Shown here: in pieces, positions 35,137 to 48,000 of the stretch | Position numbering within the stretch: the first letter of the stretch is position 1 | How the letters are laid out: each line of letters opens with the position of its first letter | NCBI GenBank assembly: GCA_030248135.1 | Contig: JASANC010001576.1 | Span: forward strand, 47,455-111,454 | From: Theristus sp. LFF4_11 | Taxonomy: Eukaryota; Nematoda; Chromadorea; Monhysterida; Xyalidae | Direction: 5' to 3' | DNA: 64,000 nt | Notes under the pieces: generated by a model | What the model saw: only the letters and a program-made list of their open reading frames with translations | Told to the model about the DNA's origin: nothing | Databases searched by the model: none | Position numbers and translations under genes: made by a program

Positions 35137-38052
35137 GTGCGCGGCTCTCCAGGTCAAATACAAAATCTTTCACATCAAACTCTTTGCTTTTATTTTTGTA
35201 ATGTTAGATCCATTTTATCCCAAGAACGGAGAGATCTCTTAGATGGTTTAATTCTGGGCGATCAGAGCAAAACAAAGATTACTATTTACCTGCTCGTAGA
35301 GACGTGGTTGAATGATACTGTTAGAAATGCTGCGGTAACTGACCATAACTTTCAAATATTCCGCTTGGATCGGAACTACGGTGAGCGTGGAGGGGGTCTG
35401 TTGTGTTTGGTACCGAGATCCGTCAAAGCAAAAATTATTGAAAATTGTACCATTTGCACCAAAAATTTTGAGCTCCTGACAATCAAAATTTTTTTAAACA
35501 ACTGCTCTTTTACAATTTCAATTGTTTATCGTGTCCCAGGCTCACCCGCTTCAAATGTGCCTACATGGCACCACTTGTTGCAGCTTCTGGAGACAATTTC
35601 CGGTGATGGCACTGGATCGTTCATTTTTGGTGACTTTAACCTTCCTGGATTAAATTGGCATCCAACCTTCAGCAGTTATCAAGATAGAAAAACAAACTTG
35701 GGGTTTCTAAGTAAAACTGCCGAACTAGGCCTGTTTCAAATTGTTGACCTCCCAACTAGATACGACAATTATCTTGATTTAGCTTTCGTTTCTACACCAG
35801 AACTTGTTACCGCATGTGAAATCTTGAATCCATTTGGATATCCAGAACAACCTAGTGATCACAAATCAATACATGTCACAACGTCCATAAAAATCACATC
35901 AAAACCGAAAATATTCAAATTTAAAGATTACTCCAAAGCAAGATGGGGAAACATGGAACAACACCTTTTGGAAGTAGATTGGAGAAAAGTTTTTAGCATG
36001 TGTGACTCAGTTGAAAAGATGAGTGACGTGTTTGAAGAAACTTGCAAAATTTTGATTGATAACTATGTACCTACGTCTAGAATTTCTGAATCATCGGGAA
36101 AACTATTACCCTGGTCTCCACGCCTACAGAAGTTGTTGAAAACTCAGGAAAGACTACGCCGTGTCAACAGACGGAATATAAATTCTTACCTTTCGTTTCG
36201 GGTGGTATCCAGAATAATAGATAAAATGAAGAGAAAAGAAAGATATGCGGCTGAAAAAAGGGCACTTTCACATCCAAATCCTCGAAAATTTTGGTCAGCA
36301 GTAAAAAAGAAAATTGGTTGTAGCAGGGACATTCCAGTTATAGAAACAGTAGATGGGACACCGCTCACTACAGATGCGGAAAAAGCAGCAGCATTTAACA
36401 ATATGTTTGCCTCTTTTTTCACACGCAACGATGGAGCGCAGTGGGTATCATTAGAGGATGGTAACCAAGGACTACGTTCACCAGGAACTGTTACGCCAGA
36501 ACTTGTTTATTCATATCTATGTAAACTGCGGAATAAATCAGCTTGTGGTCCAGATAAAATTTCGCAAATCTTCCTGAAGAAACTTTGTATTGTTTTATCT
36601 GAACCAATCTCTCTACTTTTTAATGCATCCCTCTACAGGAATGAAGTTCCGAAGAGTTGGAGGCAAGGCATTGTTCATCCCATTCCAAAAACAAAACAAA
36701 GCGCAAAGATCACCAATTATCGACCAGTATCATTAACTTCTAATGTCTGTAAAGTCTTTGAAAGAATTATCCGAGACAAAATGTTGAACTTTTGCGCGGA
36801 GACAAAAATATTGTCACCATTTCAATTTGGTTTTATTCCTAATCGGGGTGTGGAAGGACAATTACTGACGTGTCTAAATAATTGGACAAAATCTCTGGAT
36901 AAGAAATACGGTGTTGATGTAGTGTATCTGGATATCTCAAAAGCTTTTGACAAAATTCTTCATAACTTACTTCTGATGAAACTCAAGTACATGGGTATTA
37001 CTGGATACCTGCTATCGTGGATAGAATCATATTTGAAAGACAGGACACAAGTAGTTCGCATTAATAAATCAACGTCACAGCCGGTTTCCGTTACCTCTGG
37101 AGTTCCACAGGGAAGCGTTCTTGGCCCAGTGCTCTTCACTTTGTTCATAAATGATCTACCTCAAATAATTAAAAACAGCAAGATAGCGATTTATGCAGAT
37201 GACGTCAAAATCTATCGAGATGTTGTTTCAGACTCAGATAGACTATTGCTACAAGAAGATCTTCATGCTATTGAGCTTTGGATGGTCTCAAACAAACTAT
37301 CTCTTTCTCCAGATAAAACTCAAATCTTGCATCTAGGGGGTAAATGCAATCACAAGTACCAGTACACAATTTGTGGTCAAGAAATTCGATCTTCCAAAAT
37401 TGTTAGAGATCTTGGAGTGCTGATTGATGACAAACTATCTTTCAGGGACCATGTGGAAAAAATCGTTAAAAAATCAAACAGCATGTCGGGTCTTATTAAA
37501 CGTTGCTTTAGAGTGAAAACCCAAGGTTTCAGACTAAAACTGTTCAAAACACTAGTCCTCCCAAATTTGTCATTTTGTCAAACCGTTTGGTTCCCAAGTT
37601 TACTTGAACTAAATAAACTGTTAGAATCTCCACAAAGAACCTTCACTAAATATCTTCCTGGAATTAGTTTTCAGAGCTCTTATACCCAACGTCTTGATCA
37701 ACTCTCTTTATTACCACTAGTGATCAACAGGACTATCGCTGATCTGATTCTGGTGTTTAAAATAGTGACAGGTCGTTTGTTCGTTCCTAATATAAATGAC
37801 TTCTTCGTATTTCACCAGCCAGGATATGGTGCTAACACTCGTGGACATACTCTCAAGCTCACAGTTCCGACAACAACAACGTCTGTCCGCAAGCATTTTT
37901 TCAGTGTCAGAGCAATATCATTGTGGAATTCTCTTGAGGATACCACGGTTTCATCCCCTACTGTTGGACGGTTTAAGAGCTGTCTCCGTTCATCCGAATA
38001 CCAAAAAATTAAAATTTTTGTTTCAAAAAAGTTCTCAACAATACTTGACTAG
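35137..38052 (+). CDS. LINE ORF2: AP-like endonuclease and reverse transcriptase
   Basis: 971-codon uninterrupted frame 55 bp after ORF1. Endonuclease about residues 10-260: NVRSILSQ, LVETWLND, GERGGGLLC, FIFGDFNLPGLNW and SDHKSIH. Reverse transcriptase about 440-750: NYRPVSLTSNVCKVFERII, YLDISKAFDKI, SGVPQGSVLGPVLF and catalytic YADD in IAIYADDVKIY. No RNase H domain. The frame opens without an ATG near its left end, so translation probably reinitiates or starts at a non-AUG codon. All catalytic motifs are present, suggesting recent activity. Confidence 0.92.
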   Translation: MRGSPGQIQNLSHQTLCFYFCNVRSILSQERRDLLDGLILGDQSKTKITIYLLVETWLNDTVRNAAVTDHNFQIFRLDRNYGERGGGLLCLVPRSVKAKIIENCTICTKNFELLTIKIFLNNCSFTISIVYRVPGSPASNVPTWHHLLQLLETISGDGTGSFIFGDFNLPGLNWHPTFSSYQDRKTNLGFLSKTAELGLFQIVDLPTRYDNYLDLAFVSTPELVTACEILNPFGYPEQPSDHKSIHVTTSIKITSKPKIFKFKDYSKARWGNMEQHLLEVDWRKVFSMCDSVEKMSDVFEETCKILIDNYVPTSRISESSGKLLPWSPRLQKLLKTQERLRRVNRRNINSYLSFRVVSRIIDKMKRKERYAAEKRALSHPNPRKFWSAVKKKIGCSRDIPVIETVDGTPLTTDAEKAAAFNNMFASFFTRNDGAQWVSLEDGNQGLRSPGTVTPELVYSYLCKLRNKSACGPDKISQIFLKKLCIVLSEPISLLFNASLYRNEVPKSWRQGIVHPIPKTKQSAKITNYRPVSLTSNVCKVFERIIRDKMLNFCAETKILSPFQFGFIPNRGVEGQLLTCLNNWTKSLDKKYGVDVVYLDISKAFDKILHNLLLMKLKYMGITGYLLSWIESYLKDRTQVVRINKSTSQPVSVTSGVPQGSVLGPVLFTLFINDLPQIIKNSKIAIYADDVKIYRDVVSDSDRLLLQEDLHAIELWMVSNKLSLSPDKTQILHLGGKCNHKYQYTICGQEIRSSKIVRDLGVLIDDKLSFRDHVEKIVKKSNSMSGLIKRCFRVKTQGFRLKLFKTLVLPNLSFCQTVWFPSLLELNKLLESPQRTFTKYLPGISFQSSYTQRLDQLSLLPLVINRTIADLILVFKIVTGRLFVPNINDFFVFHQPGYGANTRGHTLKLTVPTTTTSVRKHFFSVRAISLWNSLEDTTVSSPTVGRFKSCLRSSEYQKIKIFVSKKFSTILD

Positions 38053-40069
38053 GAGAGTCCGCACAACCGCTGGCTGTCGCGCGGTTGTCTCTTCGTTGGC
38101 CTGTGGTCTGTTTATTTGTTTGGTTTTTCTTGTTTTAGTTCCGTGTCGTGTCGTTCTTGTTTCGGTTTTGCATTTGCTTGGTTTGGTTTGTTCTGTTTCG
38201 GTTGCTTCGTTTCTGTTCGGTTTCGTCTTTTTTGCTTGAACCTTTGATTTTTATGGTCATTTTTTGTGAGTCATTTTCTGTGTTAGTGATAAGTGCGATT
38301 CTGCGTCTTTTCATTTTTCATTTTGTTGGTTGTGCTTGTTTTGATCCGTACCGGATAAATTTCGATTCTGTTTTTGCTACGTTTGGTTGGTTTCGTTTCT
38401 GTTGTAGTGCTTTGTTTCCGTTCGGCTCATTTTCGATTCGTGTTTTTAAAGTGAAGCGCTGTTTTTCAAAAGTCTATGTTCGCGTCTGTATCTCCAATTA
38501 TGAGTCTCATTCATTTTTTGCTTACTGATTTCGTCTTGTTCAGTACCGGTTTTCGATTATGATTTTGCTAGGTATGGTTATGCATCGTTTTGTTTCGATT
38601 GTTGTGCTTTTGCTCAACTTGCGTTGGTTCGTCTTTTTGATGTGTAACTTGGTTTCAAGAATCATTTCCACTTTTCGCGATAAATCCGAATCCATCCACT
38701 GATTTTGATTTTTGAGTTCGTTTTGTTGAGTTCCGTTCAGTTCAGCTTTTTTCTCGTTTGACTAGTTTTTGGTATGTGACTTTGTGTGCGTCTCTTCAAA
38801 AAAAAAAAAGAAAGAAAGAAAGAAAAGAAAAAAAAAGATGTGCCAAAAAAACAGAAAAAAAAGAGAAAAAAAACAAAAAAACAAACATAATAAAATGACG
38901 AATGAAGAGACATATCATAAATTTGTTTCCATGGTTTTTTGTTTTTTCATTATAGTGTTGAGCCGTTACAGGTGTCGTTGCTGTTCTTAATCTTGTGTTT
39001 AAGAAAGCCGTTCATTGAAGTTTTTTTATTGTTTGTTTCGGTTTGTTCAGTTTTCGGTTCTCGTTTTGTGTGTGAATAGAGTTTTTGGATAGAGTATGTG
39101 GTCTTCAATTGTTTTACAACTATACAGTAGCTTGTGTCTTTGTTGGGTAAATACATGGGCAAACCTTGCCCGGTACCAGTGTCAACTGCATAGTGATATA
39201 GTGATTGTTTGTTTCACTTATTTTTGAATAATTTTTGTCATTATCTTACTCACCATGTATTTTGCAGCTGATACTGCGTGTTCAATATTGTTCAATATAT
39301 TGAAGTTGAAGTTGAAGTTGAAGTTTTCTTGCAACTTAGAACATGTTTTTCAGTCGGTGGTAGGCCATGAGATGAACATGATATTTTGTTGATTGGCGTA
39401 TGTTATAGGTCTACAATGGAGTTGTGCGATATATTGTTAAACAATTGGAGCGGAGATGTTGGTTAATACCACATCACACGACCGTTTTTCAGATACCCGT
39501 TAACATGGCCACATGTTAAAACTTGCGTGCTGAGCTAAACTAACGTGTTAAACTTGCGTCTGTCAGTTGCCCGCAACGTGATCGCGAAATCATGGTACGT
39601 GTTTTCGATACGATGATTTGAAGAGTGGGCTCTCGCCATGTGGCAGATAGCATAGCTGGTTGAACCTGAAAGTAAGTGTCTGGGGGGGGGGGGCGACCGG
39701 GTCGACAGGGGTTGCCGACTTAGCTACAGCAAACAGGAATTTTTGAACACAGTCAAATTTTGGTAATTTTCTAAAGAGGAACAACTAAGAACGGTTCAAT
39801 ATTCAAGTACACGTCGAAAATTGTCCTGTTTTACTGTTGAAAATGCAACTTTCCCTCTATGAAATGGACATAATTTCAATAAAACACGATTTTCGCTCTT
39901 ATAGTTTTCCGGATCGTTCTGAAAATAGTCTAGATGAACTCAGCTCGACGAGACGCTTCGAACAAACCTAACTTGTAAAATTTAATGTAAAACAATGTAA
40001 ACTTTTTAATTTAAAAAAAAAAATCCGGATTTTTTTTCCCTAACCCTACGTTTTACCGACTGATTTTAG

Positions 40070-40306
40070 GCTACGACAACATCTGCGATGACGTTTTTGA
40101 GCGTCCCAAAGCTTGGCCTACCATTTCCGATGCAGATAAGGTGACGATTCGCCTCGCAGAGCGTCCGATTGTGCTCGCTGCTCCGTTTGCAAGCGCTACG
40201 TTGTCTGGTTGCTTGCTGCTTCGCTTCGTGTCGTGTCGCGACACCATCAGAAGAATTGATCGAATTTCAAGGCGGTATGTTTGTCTTCACTTTAGCATTA
40301 GTTTAG
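40070..40306 (+). other. GC-richer open segment inside the repeat block
   Basis: After an acceptor-like GATTTTAG, an open frame of about 75 codons (FERPKAWPTISDADK, RLAERPIVLAAPFASATL) has composition unlike the surrounding AT runs. A second GC-richer piece lies at 41202-41410. I recognise neither. They could be remnants of a transposase or of captured host exons. Confidence 0.25.
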
Positions 40307-40792
40307 CTGGGGACAATTAGTGACGTTTTGGAGGTCAAAACACAAGAAGAGGCATGGTGACGGTTTGGAAAAGGGGTAATTGAGGTCACCAAAACAAAAT
40401 CTGCAAAGTTCCGCCATACGGGAGTCATTCGGGAGGCGCTTGCATATCATATGTGGTTCTTCGGACTCCCTGATTGATTTAGCACAACTTTGATTTTTGA
40501 AATTAAAAAAAAAAATTTTTTTAACAACAAAAATGACGATTTTTGTTTTTTTAACAACCCTAGACACCCCCCACACGATTTGTATACATACTTAAAAGTG
40601 ATTTTTTTGATTTCTGATCAGAGGTTGCTTGCAATGAGTCGTTGTAGGTTCCTAACCCTGAACCTAATCCTAATCCTAAGCCAAGCCTTTTTGATAAGGT
40701 GAAAATGATCAATTTAGTTTTTGCATTTTTTTCTTTCCTGTGTTAAAGGGCAGGGGCCACCGCCACTGCACATGCACCTGTTTTAATAATGA

Positions 40793-41030
40793 TGCATTAC
40801 GGGGCCCCACACCCCCCATGAAATTTTGTCTGGCGGAGACCCCCCGGTTTTTTGTCCATTTTACATCATGATTTCTTGTCTATAAAGTCCATAATATAAG
40901 CTGAGCTGAATATATGATAACTTGACCATCTTCATTGTAATTTCAAAGATTTTGCAGCAAAATTTAGCGTTTTTCCTTCAAAATTTCAACGAAAAAAATA
41001 TCATGGGGGGTGGGGGTAGAGATGTCAAGA
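40793..41030. repeat. Internal segment of the G-run element family
   Basis: CCCCATGAAATTTTGTCTGGC ... ATCATGGGGGGTGGGGG. Contains TCCATAATATAAGCTGAGCTG and AAGATTTTGCAGCAAAATT, which recur inverted at 63123-63330. Confidence 0.75.
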
Positions 41031-42014
41031 AAAAAAAAATTTTCTATTTTTTTTCTTTTTAAAAAAAAAAAATTTTTTTTTTTTAAATTTTTTTTTTAAA
41101 TGAAAGTTGTTCAGAATTTTTCAGGGAGTCCGAATATCACCATCTGAGGAGCCACCGACTTACCATATGACCCCCACTCATATGGGAGGAGGGTGAAAAT
41201 TTCAGACTTGGTTTCGGCGACCCCATTTTCCCACCGACGACATCACGTCTCGTGTTTTGCCTCTCAATTCACCTCAAATAACATGGAAACAAGTTCCACA
41301 ACAAACCGGTGTGATCACGCTGACGACACGAGGCGAAACAGCAACGAGCAACCAACGAAGTTACGCTTGCAGTGGCAGACAGTGCAATTTCCACCTTTCG
41401 AGATCCTGAAAAACGATGCGTAAATGTGAGTTCTCTGCTTCTATCTCACCTTAGCGACATCGGAATTTGTTGAACTAGCCTTTGCGACGCTCAAGTACTT
41501 CAATGCGCGAGTCGATCATCACTCACCAAGGCTGAAAACAGTCGATAAATCAATCCAGAATACCACCTGCAGCGTTGAAGACTAAGTGACAAGGTAAAGT
41601 CAAAGAAAATTTTTGTTGAACTTTCGAAAAATTATGCCAAAAACGGCATTTTCAGGGCACATTAAAGAAAAAATTTCAAAAATTTTTAATAAAAAAAATA
41701 AAAAAAATGCTTATTTTTTTTACTTTTTTTTTTAAAAAAAATTAAAAAAAAATTTTTTTTTGACCCTTACATCTCTAGGTGGGGGGGGGGGGGTGGACCG
41801 GCACCCCCCCCCGGCCACGGCACCATACTTCCCCTTCGAAAATTGTTTTGGGCCCACGGTACTGATTCAAGGTCAATCCAGCATTTTATTGACCGAAGAT
41901 TAAAACTGTCAATTGATTTTCCGAATTCATAGAACAACGAATCAATCCGCACAATCTTCCTGACTGTCGTGTGTCGTCGTCGTTGCCATCTAAAGAGAGA
42001 GAGATCTATCCACG

Positions 42015-45000
42015 ATGGTCGTAGTTCGAACGGCAAGAACGGGCCACGTCAGGGGCGACCTGATCGTGATGACGCCGATCGTTCAGGGCGTCGAAGAAAA
42101 CGTCATTCGTGTGCAGCGATATCAGGCGGACGAAAAAGTGAGTTCATTTCAATTGAATTCAAGATTTTGTTGTACAAAAGAGCTGAAGCGCGAGCGATGC
42201 CGAGAAGCCGAAGCATGAAGCATCAAATGAGTTTTTGCCATCAATGCATTGCATGAGGAGACAGCAAAACGACAAGAACAAAACGAGCGTCATTGTTGAA
42301 ATTATTCAACGTTGACAGACAATTGACGTGACATACTTGACGAGTTTGTCAAACGTAAAACAGATTCTTTGGTTTTTGTAACAGACGTTTACGTTCCTTG
42401 CTATTGCTGCAGATTTGTGCGGTGGTATTTGCGCCACAGAAAATGGAATATGATCGACAATCGACTTCCAAATTTCTGTTTTGGACATTTTTTCGTTTTT
42501 TTCATGATTCATTTGAAAAATAATTTTAGGTCGAGGGCAACATTCGGCACATCGCCGCTGGCCCGCATCAGGGCATCATTATTCGTCATTACACGCCGTC
42601 TGAAGCCGGTCAGTTTTTTCTCCTTTAAAAATAAAACACCACGAAATAAACTGTGCAATGTTCGTTGCTTCCGTCCGTAATAACCATTCAAAAGCAAACC
42701 GACGCACTTTCATTTTCACAGATGTTGCCGATTCGGACCCGCATCTGGCGTTGAATTTCGCCGTGTATCTTGTTGACGCAAGCACTGGCGCGCATAAGCA
42801 AGTAAGTTCGAACTGTTGATTGTTTCTGCCTTGCACAGAAGAAAAATACGGATGTGTATTATCTTTACTTTTGGGTTCTGCGACTCAATGCGTTTGCAGA
42901 TGTAAAGCTCATACTTGATGCGGCCATTCAACATTGCCTCAGATGAATCTCGGTGACAGGGGACACTTTTATGAGTGTACATTTCCCGCGTCTTGCATAA
43001 AATTGCGTTTCTATTCTATCTATGCGTGCATTGAGTTGCAGAAGCATAAGAAAGGATAATAAATTTTCCAAAACTTTTTTCGCTTGAAAATTCGTCAACA
43101 AATTCAGGAGACATTATCTAATTGATTGGTTGAAAGCTTTTGCGTTTTCACTCAATTTTGCAGGAAAGTCGCACGCTGCAGTTCTGGTTCTACGACGACG
43201 TCGAGCAGGACGCTCGCCATGCGGCCGCGCAGGAATTCTTCAAGGACGTCATGAAAACGTTCCCGCGGAGTTGGTCGTCTGCGGATTTTCTTTTGCTTGA
43301 TCGTACAGTGGATTTCTGTGTCATGTGCAATTAGCTAATTGGCTACCAACCAATCTGCTATTTGCAAAGGATATGGAATTAGACTGTGCACGTTTTCAAT
43401 AATGGACCGAATAGCTGCGCACAGGCTGGGATGGAACCAATCAATGTTTCTGTTTTTCAGTCTGCCTGAGCTGACTCCATCAAAATGGTCATTCAGTGAT
43501 TTTCGGTATTTCGTTCAGTGCATCGCAAATCTGGTTCTGTGTTCCATCTCCAGACTACACCGATTTCATCACGCGTGTGCTGAAGATGATGCAGCTTGGC
43601 TTCCACTCTGTGCGTCGCGTCGATCTCGACATGCGTCTCATTGAGTCGGTCGTGGAGCACGCGCCGCAAACAAACGAATATGGTGCGCGTTTTGGTTTTT
43701 TGGGGTTTTGTTTACTTTTTTTAATTCCGAATTCTTCATTACAACAACGCACAACATATTATCAATTTTTTCGGTTCTGCGACGCAATGCGTTTGCAAAA
43801 GAACTGTCGCAAAAAACGAAAAAAAGTGTTCGGAGTAAAATTGTCGCGAGATTAATTTAAGTTTATAAACGATGTTTGTTCATGGGGTTCCTTTTGTTGC
43901 ATTATACGCAGCATACAGCACTCTGCCGTTTGCTATGATATTCGCTACTCCGCCACGAACACGACGAGTTGACGTTTTTTTGCCTTTTTGTGCAACATGC
44001 AACATTGTGTGATACACAGTTCAATGACTGTTCTACTTTCACAGACACCGCGTCACTTTTGTTTCTTTTTTAGTCATTTTTTTCCTCCTACTAAAATGCC
44101 ACATATCAGTTTTATCTATGTAAAATCTAACCAAATAAAAAACAGTTTCACTTTTATGTTTTTGCTTATATTTTCGAAAGCCTTCTTATGACAGTTTACA
44201 CTTTTCAGAGACGGGCGCCGAGGTGGAGAGCGTCACCGTGGGGCACATCCAAGAGATTCTGGAGCATGCTTATCCCAACGGACTAACGGTTGACTTCATT
44301 GCCACGTGCGTTATTTATGCTTTGTGTTTGTACTTAAACCAGAAAAGGGCTGTAAAGTATACCAGAGACGTGGTTTCGATTTCGAAACCCACTCGAGATT
44401 GCAAAATCTCCTTCCGTGAATCTAATGCCTGTGCATCTCATTCCAAATTAGAATTTGGTATTCTTGTTATGATCACGATCTCTCAGAACGTAAAAAGTTC
44501 AAACAAATAGAATTCGAACGTTTATGAAAAAAAGATAAAAATGTGCCCCGAATATTTTGGTTGTTTTTTGGTCTGCTGAATGCAAATGCAATGTGAAAAC
44601 CGTTTTTCCATCACATTTCACAAGCACACGGAACACGCTAGCGTCTGGTCCCGTTTTGTTTATCTGGCGCCTGCGGCCTTTGAATTTTGATAAGTGCACC
44701 TCCGTGTCCGCGTGCGTAGCGTAACGCCAGCTGTTCAAAACAGCGCACCGTTTTGCGTTTTTCAAATAGTTTGGGATAGTTTTTTGAATCTGATTTGCAC
44801 TCGGGGAAATCGTTTTTTAGTTCGGTCTCATATCTGAAAATCATAGATTGTGCTATAAAGCTGTGTGAAAAATGGACATGTTGTGGTTGTTGTGGTAAAA
44901 AAACGTTATGTTAGGAAGAAAATTTAAGATCGGCTTTTTCAGAATACCGACCCCCCTTAGGCACAGTTTTTAAAAAGTTTTCAGATTTTGACGAAATTAA

Positions 45001-48000
45001 CACCAATCGAACCGTCTCGATGCGCTGAGTTCGAAAATCATATTTATTTTTTAATTTGACCCAATTTTACGTTTCAAAAACGAAAAAACCGTTTTTAGGG
45101 GGGACCTTTAGAAAAATAGTTCTAACTCGCTTCTGCGTTAAGCTATTAACAAAATTCAAAAACCAATCGATTTCGCTTGTGCTTGCGCACATTTTTTATG
45201 TTAACAATGTTATACACAAATGCTATTTTATGCTTTAAATTTAAGAAAAACTAAAAGAGTATGTGGTATTTGCTCTGTTTAAGCACTTTTAAAGCGGATG
45301 CGGAGTAGGGTTGCTAAGTGATTCTGAAAGCCCTTGAAAAATGCTACAAGTATGCAAAAAATAAAAAAAATCGATTGCGCATTAAGAAGTAACGAAGCAT
45401 TACAATATCGATCGTGCGCATACATAAAGAGTATTTCCTGGTATGCCGACAAATTGTGGAGCAACGGAGACAAAAACCAAAAACGGGTATTAGGGCAACT
45501 TTTTGCGCTGAATCCGAAAACGTAGGTACCGTTGCAAAATTTTGCTACAGTAACCCAATATTTGCGATTTTTGGCTTTTTTGCCTTTTTTTGGATTGTTT
45601 CTAATCCGTGTGGTGTTATACTTGAACTAATCAGGCCAAATTTGGTATCAATCGGCTCCCCTTAATTATGCGAACAATTTCCATTTAGATACCGTAACTA
45701 TATCGTGATTACGGTAACCCGCAGAGCACGATATTTACCCTTTTTAACAATGTTTAGACCGAAAGTGACATTTTTGATTCCTGTAGTGTTCTAGTTGTTC
45801 CAATTGAATCAAATTTGTATCAGCCAATTACTCTTGATAGACAAACAACTTTCATTTAGATACCGTAACCACAGCTTGACTTCTGTACCTCTTGAAGCAC
45901 GGTATTTTACCAAGTTTTCACCATTTTCAGGCATGAAATTGGCTTTATGGTCCATGCAGTGTTATACTTGAACGGATCTAGTCAAATTTAACATCAATCT
46001 ACCAATCAAATTTAGCATCCATCAGATACCGTAATCCTTCTCGACTACCATTCCCAGTGTGTTTCTTCCCATTTTTAGGGGCCACCTCAGGTGCTGATTT
46101 TTTTATTTTATACAGATTACTCCGTGTCTCAAAACGATTTTTATGGAAATAAAGTTGGAATAAGTCGTGAGTTTATCAAAGATAGAGACCAGACGAGCAA
46201 TATAGAACAACCCATAAATCACAAATAATCACTATAATTACGACAATTATACGATAATCAACTATAAAAAAAGATTTTTTTATTTTTTATTTTTTCCTTT
46301 TTTCGTTCCTATAGAGGCCGTTTTTATGCCGTGTAATTCGTATGAAAAAATAAACACCATATTCGAAGTCAGCAACCTTTATTTTTTGTTTGTAACAGGG
46401 TTTCAGATTTTTTGTGACTTGTTTTTTAATTTTAAATTAATTATTAAAGGAATTCCTTCCTCATCCCCATGGCATAGGGCACAATAGAAACATCGGACAA
46501 AGTAAGATTTTTTAACTCAGGTTTTGAACGTTTTTCTCAGTAAGATTTCTTTTCACCCGAAATCCCCCTTTTGTTACGGTTTCAACACCTGAGGTGGCCC
46601 CTGAAAATTTGAGGGTGGGAAGGAACGGTAGTCAAGCAATGATTACGGTATCTGAGTGAAAGTGGTTTCCCGGATCAAGGGGAGTGTATTGATCGCGAAT
46701 TTGACTAAAATTGTTCAAGTGTAACACTACATGGATCAAAACAGCCAATTTCAGGCTTGAAAAAAGTACAAAATTAGTAAAATACCGTGCTTTAAAAAGT
46801 ACGGTAGTCAAGCAAGGATTACGGTATCCCATTGAAAGTTGTTTGCCTAATTAACGGGAGTCGATTGATGTTAAATTTGACTAGATCCGTTCAAGTATAA
46901 CACTGCATGGACCATAAAGCCAATTTCATGCCTGAAAATGGTGAAAACTTGGTAGAATACCGTGCTTCAAAAGGTACAGAAGTCAAGCTATGGTTACGGT
47001 ATCTAAATGAAAGTTGTTTGTCTGATAAACAGTAATTGACTGATACAAATTTGATTCAATTGGAACAACTAGAACACTACAGGGATCAAAAATGTCACTT
47101 TCGGTCTAAAAATTGTTAAAAAGGGTAAATATCGTGCTCTGCGGGTTACCGTAATCACGATATAGTTACGGTATCTAAATGGAAATTGTTCGCATAATTA
47201 AGGGGAGCCGATTGATACCAAATTTGGCCTGATTAGTTCAAGTATAACACCACACGGATTAGAAACAATCCAAAAAAGAGGCAAAAAAGCCAAAAATTGC
47301 AAATATTGGGTTACTGTAGCAAAATTTTGCAACGGTACTCACTTTTTCGGATTCAGCGCAAAAAGTTGCCCTAATACCCGTTTTTGGTTTTTGTCTCCGT
47401 TGCTCCACAATTTGTCGGCATACCAGGAAATACTCTTTATGTATGCGCACGATCGATATTGTAATGCTTCGTTACTTCTTAATGCGCAATCGATTTTTTT
47501 TATTTTTTGCATACTTGTAGCATTTTTCAAGGGCTTTCAGAATCACTTAGCAATCCGCATCCGCTTTAAAAGTGCTTAAACAGAGCAAATACCACATACT
47601 CTTTTAGTTTTTCTTAAATTTAAAGCATAAAACAGCATTTTTGTATAACATTGTTAACATAAAAAATGTGCGCAAGCACAAGCGAAATCGATTGGTTTTT
47701 GAATTTTGTTAATAGCTTAATGCAGAAGCGAGTTAGAGTTATTTTTCTTAAGGTCCCCCCAAAAAACGGTTTTTCTGTTTTTTGAAGCATAAAACCGGGT
47801 CAAATTAAAAAATAAATATAATTTTCGAACTCAGCGCATTGAGACGGTTCGATTGGTGTTAATTTCGTTAAAATCTGAGAACTTTTCAAAAACTGTGCCT
47901 AGAGGTGTGGAGACCGGGTCGGTCGACTCAAAAAGCGAGTCTTAAATTTGCAAAACGAAGTATTTCGCAAAACGATCAATGCAAAATCGTGAACAATGGT

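Larger units (their letters stand above)
33976..39325 (+). mobile_element. Non-LTR retrotransposon (LINE, CR1/Jockey-like), apparently intact coding capacity
   Basis: Two long consecutive frames (ORF1 34038-35081, ORF2 35137-38052) are followed by a T/G-rich 3' UTR of about 1.2 kb. The 3' end is probably marked by the short tandem TTGAAG run at 39299-39325 rather than a poly(A) tail, as in CR1-like elements. The 5' border is not sharply visible; target-site duplications were not identified. It sits inside an older repeat block. Confidence 0.8.
33317..41863. mobile_element. Repeat-built block bounded by AGTACCGTGGGC inverted ends
   Basis: Left end AGTACCGTGGGCGGGG (33317) and right end GGGCCCACGGTACT (to 41863) are inverted. 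Sub-terminal sequences also mirror each other (33590-33640 against 41600-41640: CGAAAGTTCAACAAAAATTTTC and its complement). Interior parts at 40793-41030 recur inverted at 63123-63330. A LINE has inserted inside. The rest is A/T and G/C homopolymer runs. It may be one large element or several nested ones. Confidence 0.5.

Noticed and set aside
38149..38528. Plus-strand 126-codon frame after LINE ORF2
   Set aside because: Phe/Cys/Ser-rich frame in the T-rich 3' UTR of the element.
40640..40690. CCTAACCCTGAACCTAATCC telomere-like string
   Set aside because: Too short and irregular; similar words occur in the surrounding repeat block.
45334..47579. Four similar frames of about 62 codons on opposite strands
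   Set aside because: They are sense and antisense readings of the two arms of one palindrome, with no splice context or family match.
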